From assembly GCF_000272475.1 (NCBI RefSeq), contig NZ_AKFJ01000020.1, forward strand, positions 1-46,273: a DNA stretch of 46,273 nucleotides. Reading direction: 5' to 3'. A model generated the notes under the pieces. That model was given only the letters and a program-made list of their open reading frames with translations, was not told the origin of the DNA and made no database searches. Positions 12,051 to 20,042 of this stretch are shown here, one piece after another. Made by a program: the position numbers and the translations under genes. Source of the stretch: Novosphingobium sp. Rr 2-17 (GTDB lineage Bacteria; Pseudomonadota; Alphaproteobacteria; Sphingomonadales; Sphingomonadaceae). How positions within the stretch are numbered: the first letter of the stretch is position 1; every line of letters begins with the position of its first letter.

Positions 12051-12999
12051 GCGCGCGATCCGGCCACCAAACCGCGAACGCCTTGATTTGTGCGTCTGCG
12101 TGCCGGCTCGGAACGAAGCTGAGAGTTTGCCGATCCTGCTGTCGGCGCTTGCCGCGCAGACTTGGCCTCATGCGATCGCGCTATCGATTGTCGTCAACAA
12201 TTCCGACGACGATAGCCTTGCGGTGATCGAGAATGCCCGCGTCCGCACCATGGGAAGGCTGTCGATCCATGTCGAGGACGTGAAATTTCCGCTTGAACTG
12301 GCGCATGCCGGTTCTGCCCGTCGACGGGCGATGGACAATGGTCTGGCGTTGTTGCCGGAGCAGGCGCGCGGCGTGCTCGTCAGTACCGACGCCGATACGC
12401 GACCGCCTCCGGAATGGCTGGAACACATCGCCCGCGCCATCACTGGCGGGGCCGATCTCGTCGGCGGACGGATCGCGTTGGAGGATGCCGAGCCGTTGCC
12501 GCACAACGTAGTGGCCTTGCGTGCGGCGTGGGATCGCTACTGGCAGGTGGTTCGTACGATCGAGGACGATCTCGACCCTCTGCCCTGGGACCCGGCGCCG
12601 CGCCACGGCGACCATACCGGCGCTTCGCTGGCTATCCGGGCGGAACTTTATGGGGCTTGCGGCGGTGTGCCGGTGCTGCCCACCGGGGAAGACCGCGCGC
12701 TGGTGGCGGCGGCGTTGGCGCAGGGCGGGCGACTCACTCATCCGGCAGATGTTTTCACCTACGTCTCGCCTCGCCGCGACGGCAGAGCCGAACGCGGCAT
12801 GGCTCAAGCCATGCAGGATTTGTTCGACCTGGCTGCAACGGGTGCGCCGCCACGCGCGCCCGGGTTCGAGCACTGGTGCGAACGCGCCCTGTGGCGCCGC
12901 AGCTTGCGAGAGCGGCCTGATGGCCACGCGCTGATCGCCCGGGCCGAGCCGCTGCTCGCGCCCATGCCGCATGACATGATCCTGGAGATTGCACGGTGA
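12043..12999 (+). CDS. Glycosyltransferase family 2-like protein
   Basis: The 318-residue protein has the GT-A fold signature: CVCVPARNEAESLPILLSAL near residue 18 for nucleotide binding and the metal-binding DXD-type STDADTRPP near residue 112. A later TGEDRALVAAAL resembles the catalytic ED motif of GT2 enzymes. No membrane helices are seen, unlike polymer synthases, so it is likely a single-addition enzyme at the cytoplasmic face. It overlaps the gene before by 8 nt and the one after by 4 nt (GTGA). The role is inferred to be assembly of the same glycan as its neighbours. Confidence 0.82.
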   Translation: MLERAIRPPNRERLDLCVCVPARNEAESLPILLSALAAQTWPHAIALSIVVNNSDDDSLAVIENARVRTMGRLSIHVEDVKFPLELAHAGSARRRAMDNGLALLPEQARGVLVSTDADTRPPPEWLEHIARAITGGADLVGGRIALEDAEPLPHNVVALRAAWDRYWQVVRTIEDDLDPLPWDPAPRHGDHTGASLAIRAELYGACGGVPVLPTGEDRALVAAALAQGGRLTHPADVFTYVSPRRDGRAERGMAQAMQDLFDLAATGAPPRAPGFEHWCERALWRRSLRERPDGHALIARAEPLLAPMPHDMILEIAR

Positions 13000-14039
13000 C
13001 CCAGCGCCCCATCGGCTACTACGTCCACCATCACGGCGCCGGCCATCGCACCCGTGCCGCCGCGATCGCTGCAGCCTGTGATCGCCCGATTGTCCTGTTG
13101 GGCACCGGCATGGGCGAGGCGGGCCTCGACTTGCCCGATGACCGTCCCTTATCGGGGCGCTTCGATGGCCTGGACGAAGCGCCTCACCGGCCTGATGCGC
13201 TGCATTACGCCCCAGTGGACCACGAAGGCATCCGCGCCCGTGTCGCCCGGATAGTGGAGTGGATCGCGCGAGAGCGACCGGCGTTGATGGTCGTCGATGT
13301 ATCTGTGGAAGTCGCGATGCTGGCGCGTCTGGCGTCGGTGCCGACGGTGTGCGTGCGCCTGAACGGTGAACGCGATGACCCGGCGCATCTCGACGCCTTC
13401 CGGGGAGCGACAGGGCTGCTAGCGCCGTTTCACGAGGCCCTGGAAGCACCCTCGACACCGGACTGGGTACGGGAAAAGACCCGCTATTTTCCCGGCCTCA
13501 CGGCTGCGCCTGCCATCGATGCCCCGGTCGATCACCGCATCCTGGTCGTGTTCGGAAAAGGCGGCGCGCCGGGTGATGGAACGCTGCTGGCGGCGGCGGC
13601 GAGGGCATGTCCGCAATGGCAGTGGCGCGTTATTGGTCCGGCGTTCGCGTGCGCAGATATCCCGGACAATCTGGTCTTCGCGGGGTGGGTGGATAGCCCA
13701 GCGCGCGAGATTGGCCGCGCTACGCTGGTGATTGGCGCAGCGGGCATCGGGCTGGTTAGCGCGGTTCTTGCTGCCGACCGGCCGTTCGTGTGCATACCCG
13801 AAAGCCGTCCATTCGCGGAACAAGTCACGACGGCGAGTGGCCTGAAGGTCTACGGTGCCGCGATCGTCGAACACGCATGGCCTGATGCCGAGGCGTGGCC
13901 TGCGATCATCCAGGAAGCGCTGGCCTTGCCGGTGGCAGCGCGGCGCGCTTTGCATGACCCGCAAGGCGCGCGCAAAGCAGCGGCGTGGATTGCGTCGCTC
14001 GCCGATGCTGCTTCGATATCGTGGGAGGATGCGGCGTGA
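12996..14039 (+). CDS. GT-B glycosyltransferase, MurG/GT28-like
   Basis: The 347-residue protein begins YYVHHHGAGHRTRAAAIAAA, the HGxGHxxR nucleotide/acceptor loop of MurG-like enzymes. It carries a C-terminal donor domain (VIGAAGIGLVSAVLAADRPFV and IPESRPFAEQ), where MurG-like proteins bind the nucleotide sugar. The GTG start overlaps the previous TGA (GTGA) and has GGAG 8 nt upstream. It is cytoplasmic or membrane-associated. UDP-GlcNAc as donor would fit the following deacetylase but is not proved by sequence. Annotated relatives are usually simply called glycosyltransferase. Confidence 0.75.
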   Translation: MTQRPIGYYVHHHGAGHRTRAAAIAAACDRPIVLLGTGMGEAGLDLPDDRPLSGRFDGLDEAPHRPDALHYAPVDHEGIRARVARIVEWIARERPALMVVDVSVEVAMLARLASVPTVCVRLNGERDDPAHLDAFRGATGLLAPFHEALEAPSTPDWVREKTRYFPGLTAAPAIDAPVDHRILVVFGKGGAPGDGTLLAAAARACPQWQWRVIGPAFACADIPDNLVFAGWVDSPAREIGRATLVIGAAGIGLVSAVLAADRPFVCIPESRPFAEQVTTASGLKVYGAAIVEHAWPDAEAWPAIIQEALALPVAARRALHDPQGARKAAAWIASLADAASISWEDAA

Positions 14040-15163
14040 CCCCGTCCATCGCCAATAGCGATACCGACGCGCCGGTCTCGCGCGCAGCAGCGGTGGCGTC
14101 CCGGCTCGTGGAACTGGGTGCGCGCTACGATGCCGCCCCGGTCTTCCCGATCGAAAGCATGCGCTGTCTCGCGTCCGCCGGCTTGCACCGCGACTTCGCA
14201 TCGCCCGCCAGCGGCGGCATCGCCTTCGCCGATACCTCTACCAAGTATCGCACGCTGATGGACGTGCTGCGGATCGTTGGCCGCGCGGACCTGAGCCTGG
14301 GGCGGCTTTACGAGGGCCACGTCAACGCGCTTGCGCTGTTCGAATGGTTCGCCTCGCCCGAGCAGGCGGCGCGGCTTCAGCGCGATCTGGAGGCTGGCGC
14401 TTTCTACGGCGTGTGGGCCACCGAACCGCTGCCCGGTGTCCGTATCGAGGCCCGCGACGGTGGCGAAAGAGTGCTTAAGGGCAGCAAGTCTTTCGCCAGT
14501 GGTGCAGGCGGGCTGGCCTGGGCGATCGTGACGGCGCAACCGGCGCAAGGGCCTCGGCAGCTCGTTATCGCGCCAGCCGACGACGCGGAGCGCGCCGACG
14601 TTTCGCAGTGGCGAGTTCGGGGCATGCGGGCGACCAGCAGCGGGCTCTACGACCTTACCGGCTTGCGCATCGACGACATCGATCTGCTCGGCCTGCCGGG
14701 CGACTATGACCGCGACCCGCGCTTCACCACCGGCGCGTGGCGGTTCGTGGCGGTGCAACTGGGCGGCATCGAAGCGCTGCTGATCGAAACCCGGCTCGCC
14801 ATGTCCGAGGTGGCGCGTGGCGATCCTTTGCAGCGCGCCAAATTTGCCGAATGCGTGGCGGCCACGCGCACAGCCTATTTGTGGGTCCGCGAATGCGCCG
14901 CCCGCGCGGCGCGCGACGATGCCGATGGACCCGCCTTCGCCCGCATGACACGCGGCATTGTCGAGCGTGCCGGGCTGGACGTGATGGAACTGGCCGCTCG
15001 GATCGTCGGCACCCGCAGTGCCATGGACGGTCAGCGCATAGACAAGATCACGCGCGACTTGTCGCTGTACTTACGGCAAGCCGGTCCCGATTACGCGCGC
15101 GATCAGGCCGCACTCGCCTGGCTCGATCACGATGCCTGGGGCGACGAGGATCGCTTGTGGTGA
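14036..15163 (+). CDS. Acyl-CoA dehydrogenase-like flavoprotein
   Basis: The 375-residue protein has the acyl-CoA dehydrogenase layout: helical N-terminal domain, a middle beta domain with ATEPLPGVRIEARDG and LKGSKSFASGAGG (FAD-binding region), and a helical C-terminal domain. The GTG at 14036 overlaps the preceding TGA and follows GGGAGGA by 7 nt. I could not place the catalytic glutamate with confidence, so it may act on an unusual acyl or amine substrate rather than in beta-oxidation. Its place between sugar-transfer and deacetylase genes argues for tailoring of a glycan or lipid. Dehydrogenase activity is a family-level inference. Confidence 0.8.
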   Translation: MTPSIANSDTDAPVSRAAAVASRLVELGARYDAAPVFPIESMRCLASAGLHRDFASPASGGIAFADTSTKYRTLMDVLRIVGRADLSLGRLYEGHVNALALFEWFASPEQAARLQRDLEAGAFYGVWATEPLPGVRIEARDGGERVLKGSKSFASGAGGLAWAIVTAQPAQGPRQLVIAPADDAERADVSQWRVRGMRATSSGLYDLTGLRIDDIDLLGLPGDYDRDPRFTTGAWRFVAVQLGGIEALLIETRLAMSEVARGDPLQRAKFAECVAATRTAYLWVRECAARAARDDADGPAFARMTRGIVERAGLDVMELAARIVGTRSAMDGQRIDKITRDLSLYLRQAGPDYARDQAALAWLDHDAWGDEDRLW

Positions 15164-15837
15164 TCCACTGCCTGACCGAACGCCCGTGGAACAAACTGCG
15201 CTGGCTGGTGCTGGCGCCCCATGCCGATGACGAGACCCTGGGCGCAGGCGCGCTGATCTCGCAGACAGCGGCAGGGGGGCGCTTAGCCGCTGTCGTTTAT
15301 CTGACCGACGGTTCCGGCTCGCATGGGCCCGTCGATGGACGCACCGGCCACCTCATCGCCACCCGCCGACGCGAAGCTGCGAATGCCTTGTTTCGACTGA
15401 CTGGCAACCGCGCGCTGGGCCCGATTCATCTGGGTTGGAAAGATGCCGCGCCGGCAAATTGCGAAAGCCGCGCCTTTATCCGTACCACTTCGATGATGAC
15501 GGCGCTGTGCCGCCGTCTCCAGGTTGATGCGATCGCAGTGACTGCTGCGAACGAGCCGCATTGCGATCATGCCGCCGCTGCCCAACTGGCCTACGCCATC
15601 CGCGCCCAGGCAAAGCGGTCGCTTCTGGTGGCAGAATACTGCGTATGGGCCGATGGACCCGGCGATGGCGCCGATCGGGCCTTGCGCACCGCGCCGATGT
15701 TGCCCGGCCACCGCCGCCACGCCCTGCGCGCCCACCGCAGCCAGCTTACCGCCGCGTATGGCCCCGGGTTTCGTCTGCCCCCTCAGCGCCAGCGGATGCC
15801 GTCGTCCGACATCCTGTTTCTGCGGAGATTACCCTAA
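15160..15837 (+). CDS. PIG-L family (LmbE-like) N-deacetylase
   Basis: PIG-L enzymes are zinc-dependent hydrolases that remove acetyl groups from N-acetylglucosamine-containing substrates. The signature LAPHADDETLGAG (His21, Asp23, Asp24) and the later EPHCDHAAAAQL (His-x-x-His) supply the expected zinc ligands and base. The protein is about 225 residues, normal for the family. Tandem GTG codons at 15157 and 15160 can start it. The second is chosen because it forms a GTGA overlap with the upstream stop; GAGGA lies at 15146-15150. It has no signal peptide, so it acts on a cytoplasmic intermediate. The substrate is probably an N-acetylated sugar made by neighbouring transferases. Confidence 0.87.
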   Translation: MIHCLTERPWNKLRWLVLAPHADDETLGAGALISQTAAGGRLAAVVYLTDGSGSHGPVDGRTGHLIATRRREAANALFRLTGNRALGPIHLGWKDAAPANCESRAFIRTTSMMTALCRRLQVDAIAVTAANEPHCDHAAAAQLAYAIRAQAKRSLLVAEYCVWADGPGDGADRALRTAPMLPGHRRHALRAHRSQLTAAYGPGFRLPPQRQRMPSSDILFLRRLP

Positions 15838-15838
15838 G

Positions 15839-16417
15839 ATGCGCCGCACCAGCCTTGAGCCTGAATACTTCGAAAGCATGTTCCGCGAGACATCCGATCC
15901 CTGGAATCTCGAAACCAGCGCGTACGAGCGTGACAAGTACCTCCAGAGCATCCGGGCGCTGGGTCGCCGGGTGTATGATCGCGCTTTTGAAGTCGGCTGC
16001 GCGAAGGGCGTTTTCACCCAGATGCTGGTGTCTCATTGCCGCAGCTTGCTATCCATTGACGTCAGTGAAACGGCGCTGAAGGCGGCGCGGCAGCGCAATG
16101 TCGCGGCTCGGCAGGTGGCGTTCGACGTGATGCGTTTTCCCGGCATCGCGCCATCGGGCACGTTCGATCTCGTCGTCTTGTCCGAGGTTGCCTATTACTG
16201 GGACGATGCCGACATCGCGCGTGCTGCCGATTGGGTCGCCGCGCACCTTGTGCCAGGGGGCGATGTGCTGCTGGTCCATTGGACCGGCGAGACCGACTAT
16301 CCCCAGAGCGGTGATGATGCGGTCTTGAAGATGCAATCGGCGCTTGGGGATGCCGTCGCCGTCATGGCTTCGACCCGCACGGATGATTACCGGCTCGATC
16401 TGTGGCGCAAACTGTGA
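15839..16417 (+). CDS. SAM-dependent methyltransferase, NodS-like
   Basis: The 192-residue protein has a class I methyltransferase core: FEVGCAKGVFTQML near residue 50 binds SAM, DVSETALKAAR follows as motif II, and FDLVVLSEVAYYW and VPGGDVLLVHW are the later strands. The opening YFESMFRETSDPWNLETSAYE is typical of the NodS-like family, named for the enzyme that N-methylates the deacetylated glucosamine of Nod factors. The ATG lies 1 nt after the PIG-L stop, and a GGAG is 11 nt upstream. Directly following a sugar deacetylase, N-methylation of a freed amine is a reasonable inference; O-methylation remains possible. Confidence 0.82.
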   Translation: MRRTSLEPEYFESMFRETSDPWNLETSAYERDKYLQSIRALGRRVYDRAFEVGCAKGVFTQMLVSHCRSLLSIDVSETALKAARQRNVAARQVAFDVMRFPGIAPSGTFDLVVLSEVAYYWDDADIARAADWVAAHLVPGGDVLLVHWTGETDYPQSGDDAVLKMQSALGDAVAVMASTRTDDYRLDLWRKL

Positions 16418-17268
16418 GCCTCAGCGTCCTCACCATCGTCAAGGACAGGCCGGGCCATCTCGCCCAACTCGTCGAAGGATTGCGACGCAGCGACGTGGCG
16501 CCGGACGAACTCGTTGTTGTGGACATGGGTAGCGAGCCGCCGGTTGTCATTGCACAAATGCCGTTCCCGGTTCGCGTCGTACGCCTGGAGCGTGATGGAC
16601 TTCCGCTCGCGGCTGCCCGCAACATCGCGGCGCAGACGGCGAGCGGCGAGGCGCTGCTGTTTCTCGACGTCGATTGCATCCCCATGCGCGGGCTCGTCGA
16701 TGCCGTGGCGCGGGTGCTGGATGGGAATGATGCCCTGATCTGCGCGCAAGTGCGCTATTTGGGGCGCGATGACGCTCGTTCGGATTGGCACGAGGCCGAC
16801 CTTCTGGGCCGATCCTCCGGGCATCCGGTGCGGCGGTTTCCTGCCAACGGCCTGCGCCAGGTGGACGATGCGGGGCTGTTCTGGTCGCTCGTGTTCGGCA
16901 TTCGCCGTCAACGCTTCCTGGACCTGCGCGGCTTCGATGAAGCGTTCACCGGCTACGGCGCGGAAGATACCGACTTCGGCTTTCGTGCGCGCGAGGCCGG
17001 ACTGCCCTTGTTATTCATGGGCGGGCCGGGCGCGTTCCATCAGCATCACGACACGTTCGATCCGCCATTGCAGCATTTCGAAGACGTGGTCCGCAATGCC
17101 CGCATCTTTTTCGAACGATGGCAGCGCTGGCCGATGGAAGGCTGGCTGCACGCCTTCGAACGCGCAGGGCTGATCGCTTGGGACCAAGGCGAGATAACCG
17201 TGCTGCGTCAGCCCAGTCCCCGGGAAATCCAACGGGCGCGTGTGGATAGTCTGCTGAGCGCAGCGTGA
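16414..17268 (+). CDS. Glycosyltransferase family 2, galactosyltransferase-like C-terminus
   Basis: The roughly 284-residue GT-A protein starts VSLSVLTIVKDRPGHLAQL. It has the metal-binding DVD in ALLFLDVDCIPM near residue 88 and the C-terminal GYGAEDTDFGFRAREAG motif, shared with GT7-type galactosyltransferases and chondroitin-polymerase-like enzymes. GTG 16414 overlaps the upstream TGA (GTGA); GTG 16402 is an equally open alternative and neither has a clear ribosome site. It is the last gene of the katE-led run; a 120-bp gap follows. It has no membrane helix. The donor sugar is unknown. Confidence 0.82.
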   Translation: MSLSVLTIVKDRPGHLAQLVEGLRRSDVAPDELVVVDMGSEPPVVIAQMPFPVRVVRLERDGLPLAAARNIAAQTASGEALLFLDVDCIPMRGLVDAVARVLDGNDALICAQVRYLGRDDARSDWHEADLLGRSSGHPVRRFPANGLRQVDDAGLFWSLVFGIRRQRFLDLRGFDEAFTGYGAEDTDFGFRAREAGLPLLFMGGPGAFHQHHDTFDPPLQHFEDVVRNARIFFERWQRWPMEGWLHAFERAGLIAWDQGEITVLRQPSPREIQRARVDSLLSAA

Positions 17269-17269
17269 T

Positions 17270-17294
17270 GGAACGGGCCGATCGCTGGGTTGTT
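17270..17294 (+). promoter_or_regulatory. EcfG-like promoter upstream of the SDR-GH130 genes
   Basis: GGAAC (17270-17274) and TGTT (17291-17294) are 16 nt apart in the 120-bp gap after the glycosyltransferase operon. The SDR start is about 95 nt downstream. It resembles GGAAC-N16/17-CGTT with one mismatch at the least conserved position. Confidence 0.42.
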
Positions 17295-17388
17295 CAAGGA
17301 TAGCCGAGGCAGGTGGCCTGGCGTTGCGGGCTGCATTGAACTTCGTGCGCAAAAAGCGCGGCAAGCTGCCCGACGAAAAGGATTGACG

Positions 17389-18147
17389 ATGACCGACGTG
17401 TCCGACGCGCATACCGAGCGGCCCCCGCTCAAGGGTCGCAAGGCGATCATCACCGGCGGCACCACCGGCATTGGCCGAGCCATCGCGGTGCTGCTGGCGA
17501 GCGAAGGCGTTGAGGTGTTCATTTGCGGGCGCAGTCTGGAGCATCTGGAGGATGCGCTTGCGCGCATTCGCGAAGTGGGCAGCGGGGATGGTATTTCGGT
17601 CGATCTTGCCGATCCGACTGAACTGGATCGCTTTTTCCAGGTTGCCAAGGATAAGCTGGGGCAACCGGATATCGTCGTCATCAATGCCGCGGTGCCGGCT
17701 GAGGCGCTGTCGGACATGACTGCGGACGAAGTGCGCTATGCGATCGCGGTCGATTTCACCGCCTATCTGCTCGCCGCCCACGCCGCGCAGGACATGCTGG
17801 CCGATCGCGGGGATATCGTCCTGATCGGATCAATGTCGGCTCACGTCCTTGGCCCAGGGTCGACTGTTTATGCCGGTATGAAAGCCGGTATCGCCGGTTT
17901 TTCAGAAGCGCTGCGTCGCGAACTTGGCCCCAAGGGTATCAAGGTGAGCCTCGTCGAGCCGGGCAAGACCGGCGCTGATTTCCAGTACCCGGACATCCCT
18001 GCCGAAAAGCAGCGTGAGATGATCCGCGAGGAGACCATGCTGCGGGCCGAGGACATCGCCGTGGGCGTCCATTACTTGCTGACCCAACCCCGCCGCGCGG
18101 TGGTCCAGCAATTGACCATCGTTCCGCGCGCGCAGGCCGGGGAATGA
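17389..18147 (+). CDS. Short-chain dehydrogenase/reductase
   Basis: The 252-residue oxidoreductase has the NAD(P)-binding GGTTGIGRA near residue 23, an INAAVPAE version of the NNAG motif near 99, and the catalytic Ser in GSMSA with Tyr161-x3-Lys165. An arginine in CGRS after beta-strand 2 hints at NADP preference. ATG 17389 is chosen because AAGGA is 6 nt upstream; an open frame continues to 17290 without support. It overlaps the GH130 gene by 4 nt, so it may oxidise or reduce a sugar handled by that enzyme. Substrate unknown. Confidence 0.88.
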   Translation: MTDVSDAHTERPPLKGRKAIITGGTTGIGRAIAVLLASEGVEVFICGRSLEHLEDALARIREVGSGDGISVDLADPTELDRFFQVAKDKLGQPDIVVINAAVPAEALSDMTADEVRYAIAVDFTAYLLAAHAAQDMLADRGDIVLIGSMSAHVLGPGSTVYAGMKAGIAGFSEALRRELGPKGIKVSLVEPGKTGADFQYPDIPAEKQREMIREETMLRAEDIAVGVHYLLTQPRRAVVQQLTIVPRAQAGE

Positions 18148-19283
18148 CGTACGCCGTAGATAAGCTCGTCCTGGTTCCGGACGATATCGACCTGGCGCGC
18201 TCTCCACTGGCGGGGCAACTGGGTGCGGAAACCTATGTGCTGGGCGCTTTCAATCCCGGACTTACCCGGCTGGCCAATGGCAATTTGCTGATGATGGTGC
18301 GGATCGCCGAGGCGCTGCGCCAGCCGGTGTTCGACGCCCACGTCCATGCGATCCGCTGGGAGGATGTCGAGGGTGGACGTTATGTGTTGGACGCATGGCC
18401 GCTGGAACATGCTGATACCGCCGATCCACGCAAGTTCATGCTGCCCGGCGGCGGGTGGAAGATCATGGCGCTGACCTCGCTATCCTGGTTGCTGCCGGTC
18501 GAACTGACGCCCGATGGCCTGGAAGTCGTCGCGATCCATTATGACAAGGCGATCGCCCCTAGCAGCAGCTTGCAATGCTATGGCATCGAAGACCCTCGGA
18601 TCAGCAAAGTGGGCGACCGCTGGCTGATGACGACCTGCTCGGTCAGTCCCGAACGTCATTCGACCACGCTCTACACCTCGGACAACGGCCTCGATTGGAC
18701 ATTTGCCGACATTGTCTTGGATCACCAGAACAAGGACATGTTGATCTTCGAAGGTTTAATCGACGGTCAGTTCTGGGCGCAGACGCGGCCCTTGGGCGAT
18801 CTTTATTTCGCCTATCCGCCCGGCAGCGAATGGCGTGCTGGGCCTTCGATCAACCTGGCCCATTCGCCAGACGCGCTGTTCTGGAAGCCGTGCGCCAAGC
18901 CCGGCATCCGCGCCCATGCCGCAACGCTGGCGACCGCGCGCATGGGGGGCGGCAGTCCCCCGCTTCTGACGCAGGGGATCGAAGGTGGCGGTTGGCTAAC
19001 CTTGTGGCACGGGGTGGAGCCCAAGGAAGTCGTCGGCATCTATCGCACGTATTGGTCGATCCTCGATGCGCACGATCCCAGTGTGGTGCTGCGCACGCAG
19101 CACAAGCCGTTGCTGGAAGCCAATCCGGATCTCACCCGTCCGATCGAGCACCAGATGTACATCCGCGACGTCGTGTTCACTACCGGCATAGCCGACGCTG
19201 GAGACTTTTACGTCGTGGCATCGGGCGAGGCGGACCTGGCATGTCGGATCACCCACATTCCCAAAGCCGTTTTCGCTGCCTGA
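18144..19283 (+). CDS. GH130-family beta-mannoside phosphorylase-like protein
   Basis: GH130 enzymes are five-bladed propellers that cleave beta-mannosides, usually with phosphate. The 379-residue protein carries CYGIEDPRIS with Asp150 in the expected catalytic place, GAFNPGLTRLANGNLLMMVR for the first blade, and IRDVVFTTGIADAGD near the end. It lacks a signal peptide, so it works in the cytoplasm, consistent with a phosphorylase. The ATG overlaps the SDR stop (ATGA). Some GH130 members are hydrolases or act on other linkages, so the exact reaction is open. It may recycle or trim mannosides linked to the upstream glycan genes. Confidence 0.78.
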   Translation: MTYAVDKLVLVPDDIDLARSPLAGQLGAETYVLGAFNPGLTRLANGNLLMMVRIAEALRQPVFDAHVHAIRWEDVEGGRYVLDAWPLEHADTADPRKFMLPGGGWKIMALTSLSWLLPVELTPDGLEVVAIHYDKAIAPSSSLQCYGIEDPRISKVGDRWLMTTCSVSPERHSTTLYTSDNGLDWTFADIVLDHQNKDMLIFEGLIDGQFWAQTRPLGDLYFAYPPGSEWRAGPSINLAHSPDALFWKPCAKPGIRAHAATLATARMGGGSPPLLTQGIEGGGWLTLWHGVEPKEVVGIYRTYWSILDAHDPSVVLRTQHKPLLEANPDLTRPIEHQMYIRDVVFTTGIADAGDFYVVASGEADLACRITHIPKAVFAA

Positions 19284-19294
19284 CGGAGGCGACG

Positions 19295-19843
19295 GTGGCG
19301 GCCAAACTGAAGGTGTTCAAAGCGCCGGTCGGCTTTCACGATGCCTACGTGGCCGTACCGAGCCGCAAGGCCGCTCTTGAAGCGTGGGGTGCACAGAGCA
19401 ACCTCTTCGCGTCGGGCGCAGCCGAGCAAGTGACCGAGCCAAAGCTGATGGAAGCGCCGCTGGCGCAGCCGGGCAAGGTTATCAAAGTGCCGCGCGGTAC
19501 GGTCGAGCAGCACCTGGCAGCGCTGCCAAAAGACACCTCCAGAACCGCAAAGCGTGCGCGGCCGACCGGGCACGATAGCAGCAAGGCGGCCAAGTCGCCT
19601 CAGGTCGCAAAGCCTAGACCCGGCCGCGCAGGCCTGGACGAGGCCGAGGGCAAACTCGATCGCCAAAGCCGCACACTGAGCGACGAGATTGCCAGCCTGG
19701 AAGCCGAACGAAAGCGGCTGGCCGACCAGATCGTCGATGCACGCAAGGCCGGGGAGAAGAGGCGGGACGAGCTGGAAAGCCAGGTCGATCAGGCGCGCGC
19801 GAAGTATGAAAAAGCAATGGCCCTTTGGCGCAAGAGTGAGTGA
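19295..19843 (+). CDS. Coiled-coil protein of unknown function
   Basis: The 182-residue protein opens AAKLKVFKAPVGFHDAYVAV and continues with SRKAALEAWGAQSNLF, a conserved-looking module that I associate with sphingomonad proteins labelled TolA-like. A lysine/serine/proline-rich linker and a C-terminal heptad-like helix (about residues 110-178, EIASLEAERKRLADQIVDAR) follow. GTG 19295 is chosen because GGAGG at 19285-19289 is 5 nt upstream; an ATG at 19241 inside the GH130 gene lacks a site. No signal or membrane segment is present, so true TolA function is unlikely. It is co-transcribed with SDR and GH130. Confidence 0.72.
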   Translation: MAAKLKVFKAPVGFHDAYVAVPSRKAALEAWGAQSNLFASGAAEQVTEPKLMEAPLAQPGKVIKVPRGTVEQHLAALPKDTSRTAKRARPTGHDSSKAAKSPQVAKPRPGRAGLDEAEGKLDRQSRTLSDEIASLEAERKRLADQIVDARKAGEKRRDELESQVDQARAKYEKAMALWRKSE

Positions 19844-19956
19844 TCGCAGCCGCTCTGACGGCGGGTAAACACGATCAGATTGCTTTGGATCAACCTAATA
19901 ATTTTTGAAATTTCGGGACCATAACGCGGGACCGGGCATTCTCTCAGCAAGGAGAG

Positions 19957-20031
19957 ATGCTTGAAATGAGCGCAATAGGCGGGAGCAGCACTGCTCAGCC
20001 CGTGCCTCTATTCAAAAAATCTCAGATTTAA
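19957..20031 (+). CDS. Possible 24-residue leader ORF upstream of the HDO gene
   Basis: ATG 19957 opens a 24-codon frame (MLEMSAIGGSSTAQPVPLF, then KKSQI) ending in TAA at 20029-20031, 11 nt before the next gene. AAGGAGAG stands immediately before it, with spacing too short for ATG 19957 and slightly long for the in-frame ATG at 19966. No family is recognised. It may be a leader peptide or chance. Confidence 0.28.
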   Translation: MLEMSAIGGSSTAQPVPLFKKSQI

Positions 20032-20042
20032 AGGGGCCATTT

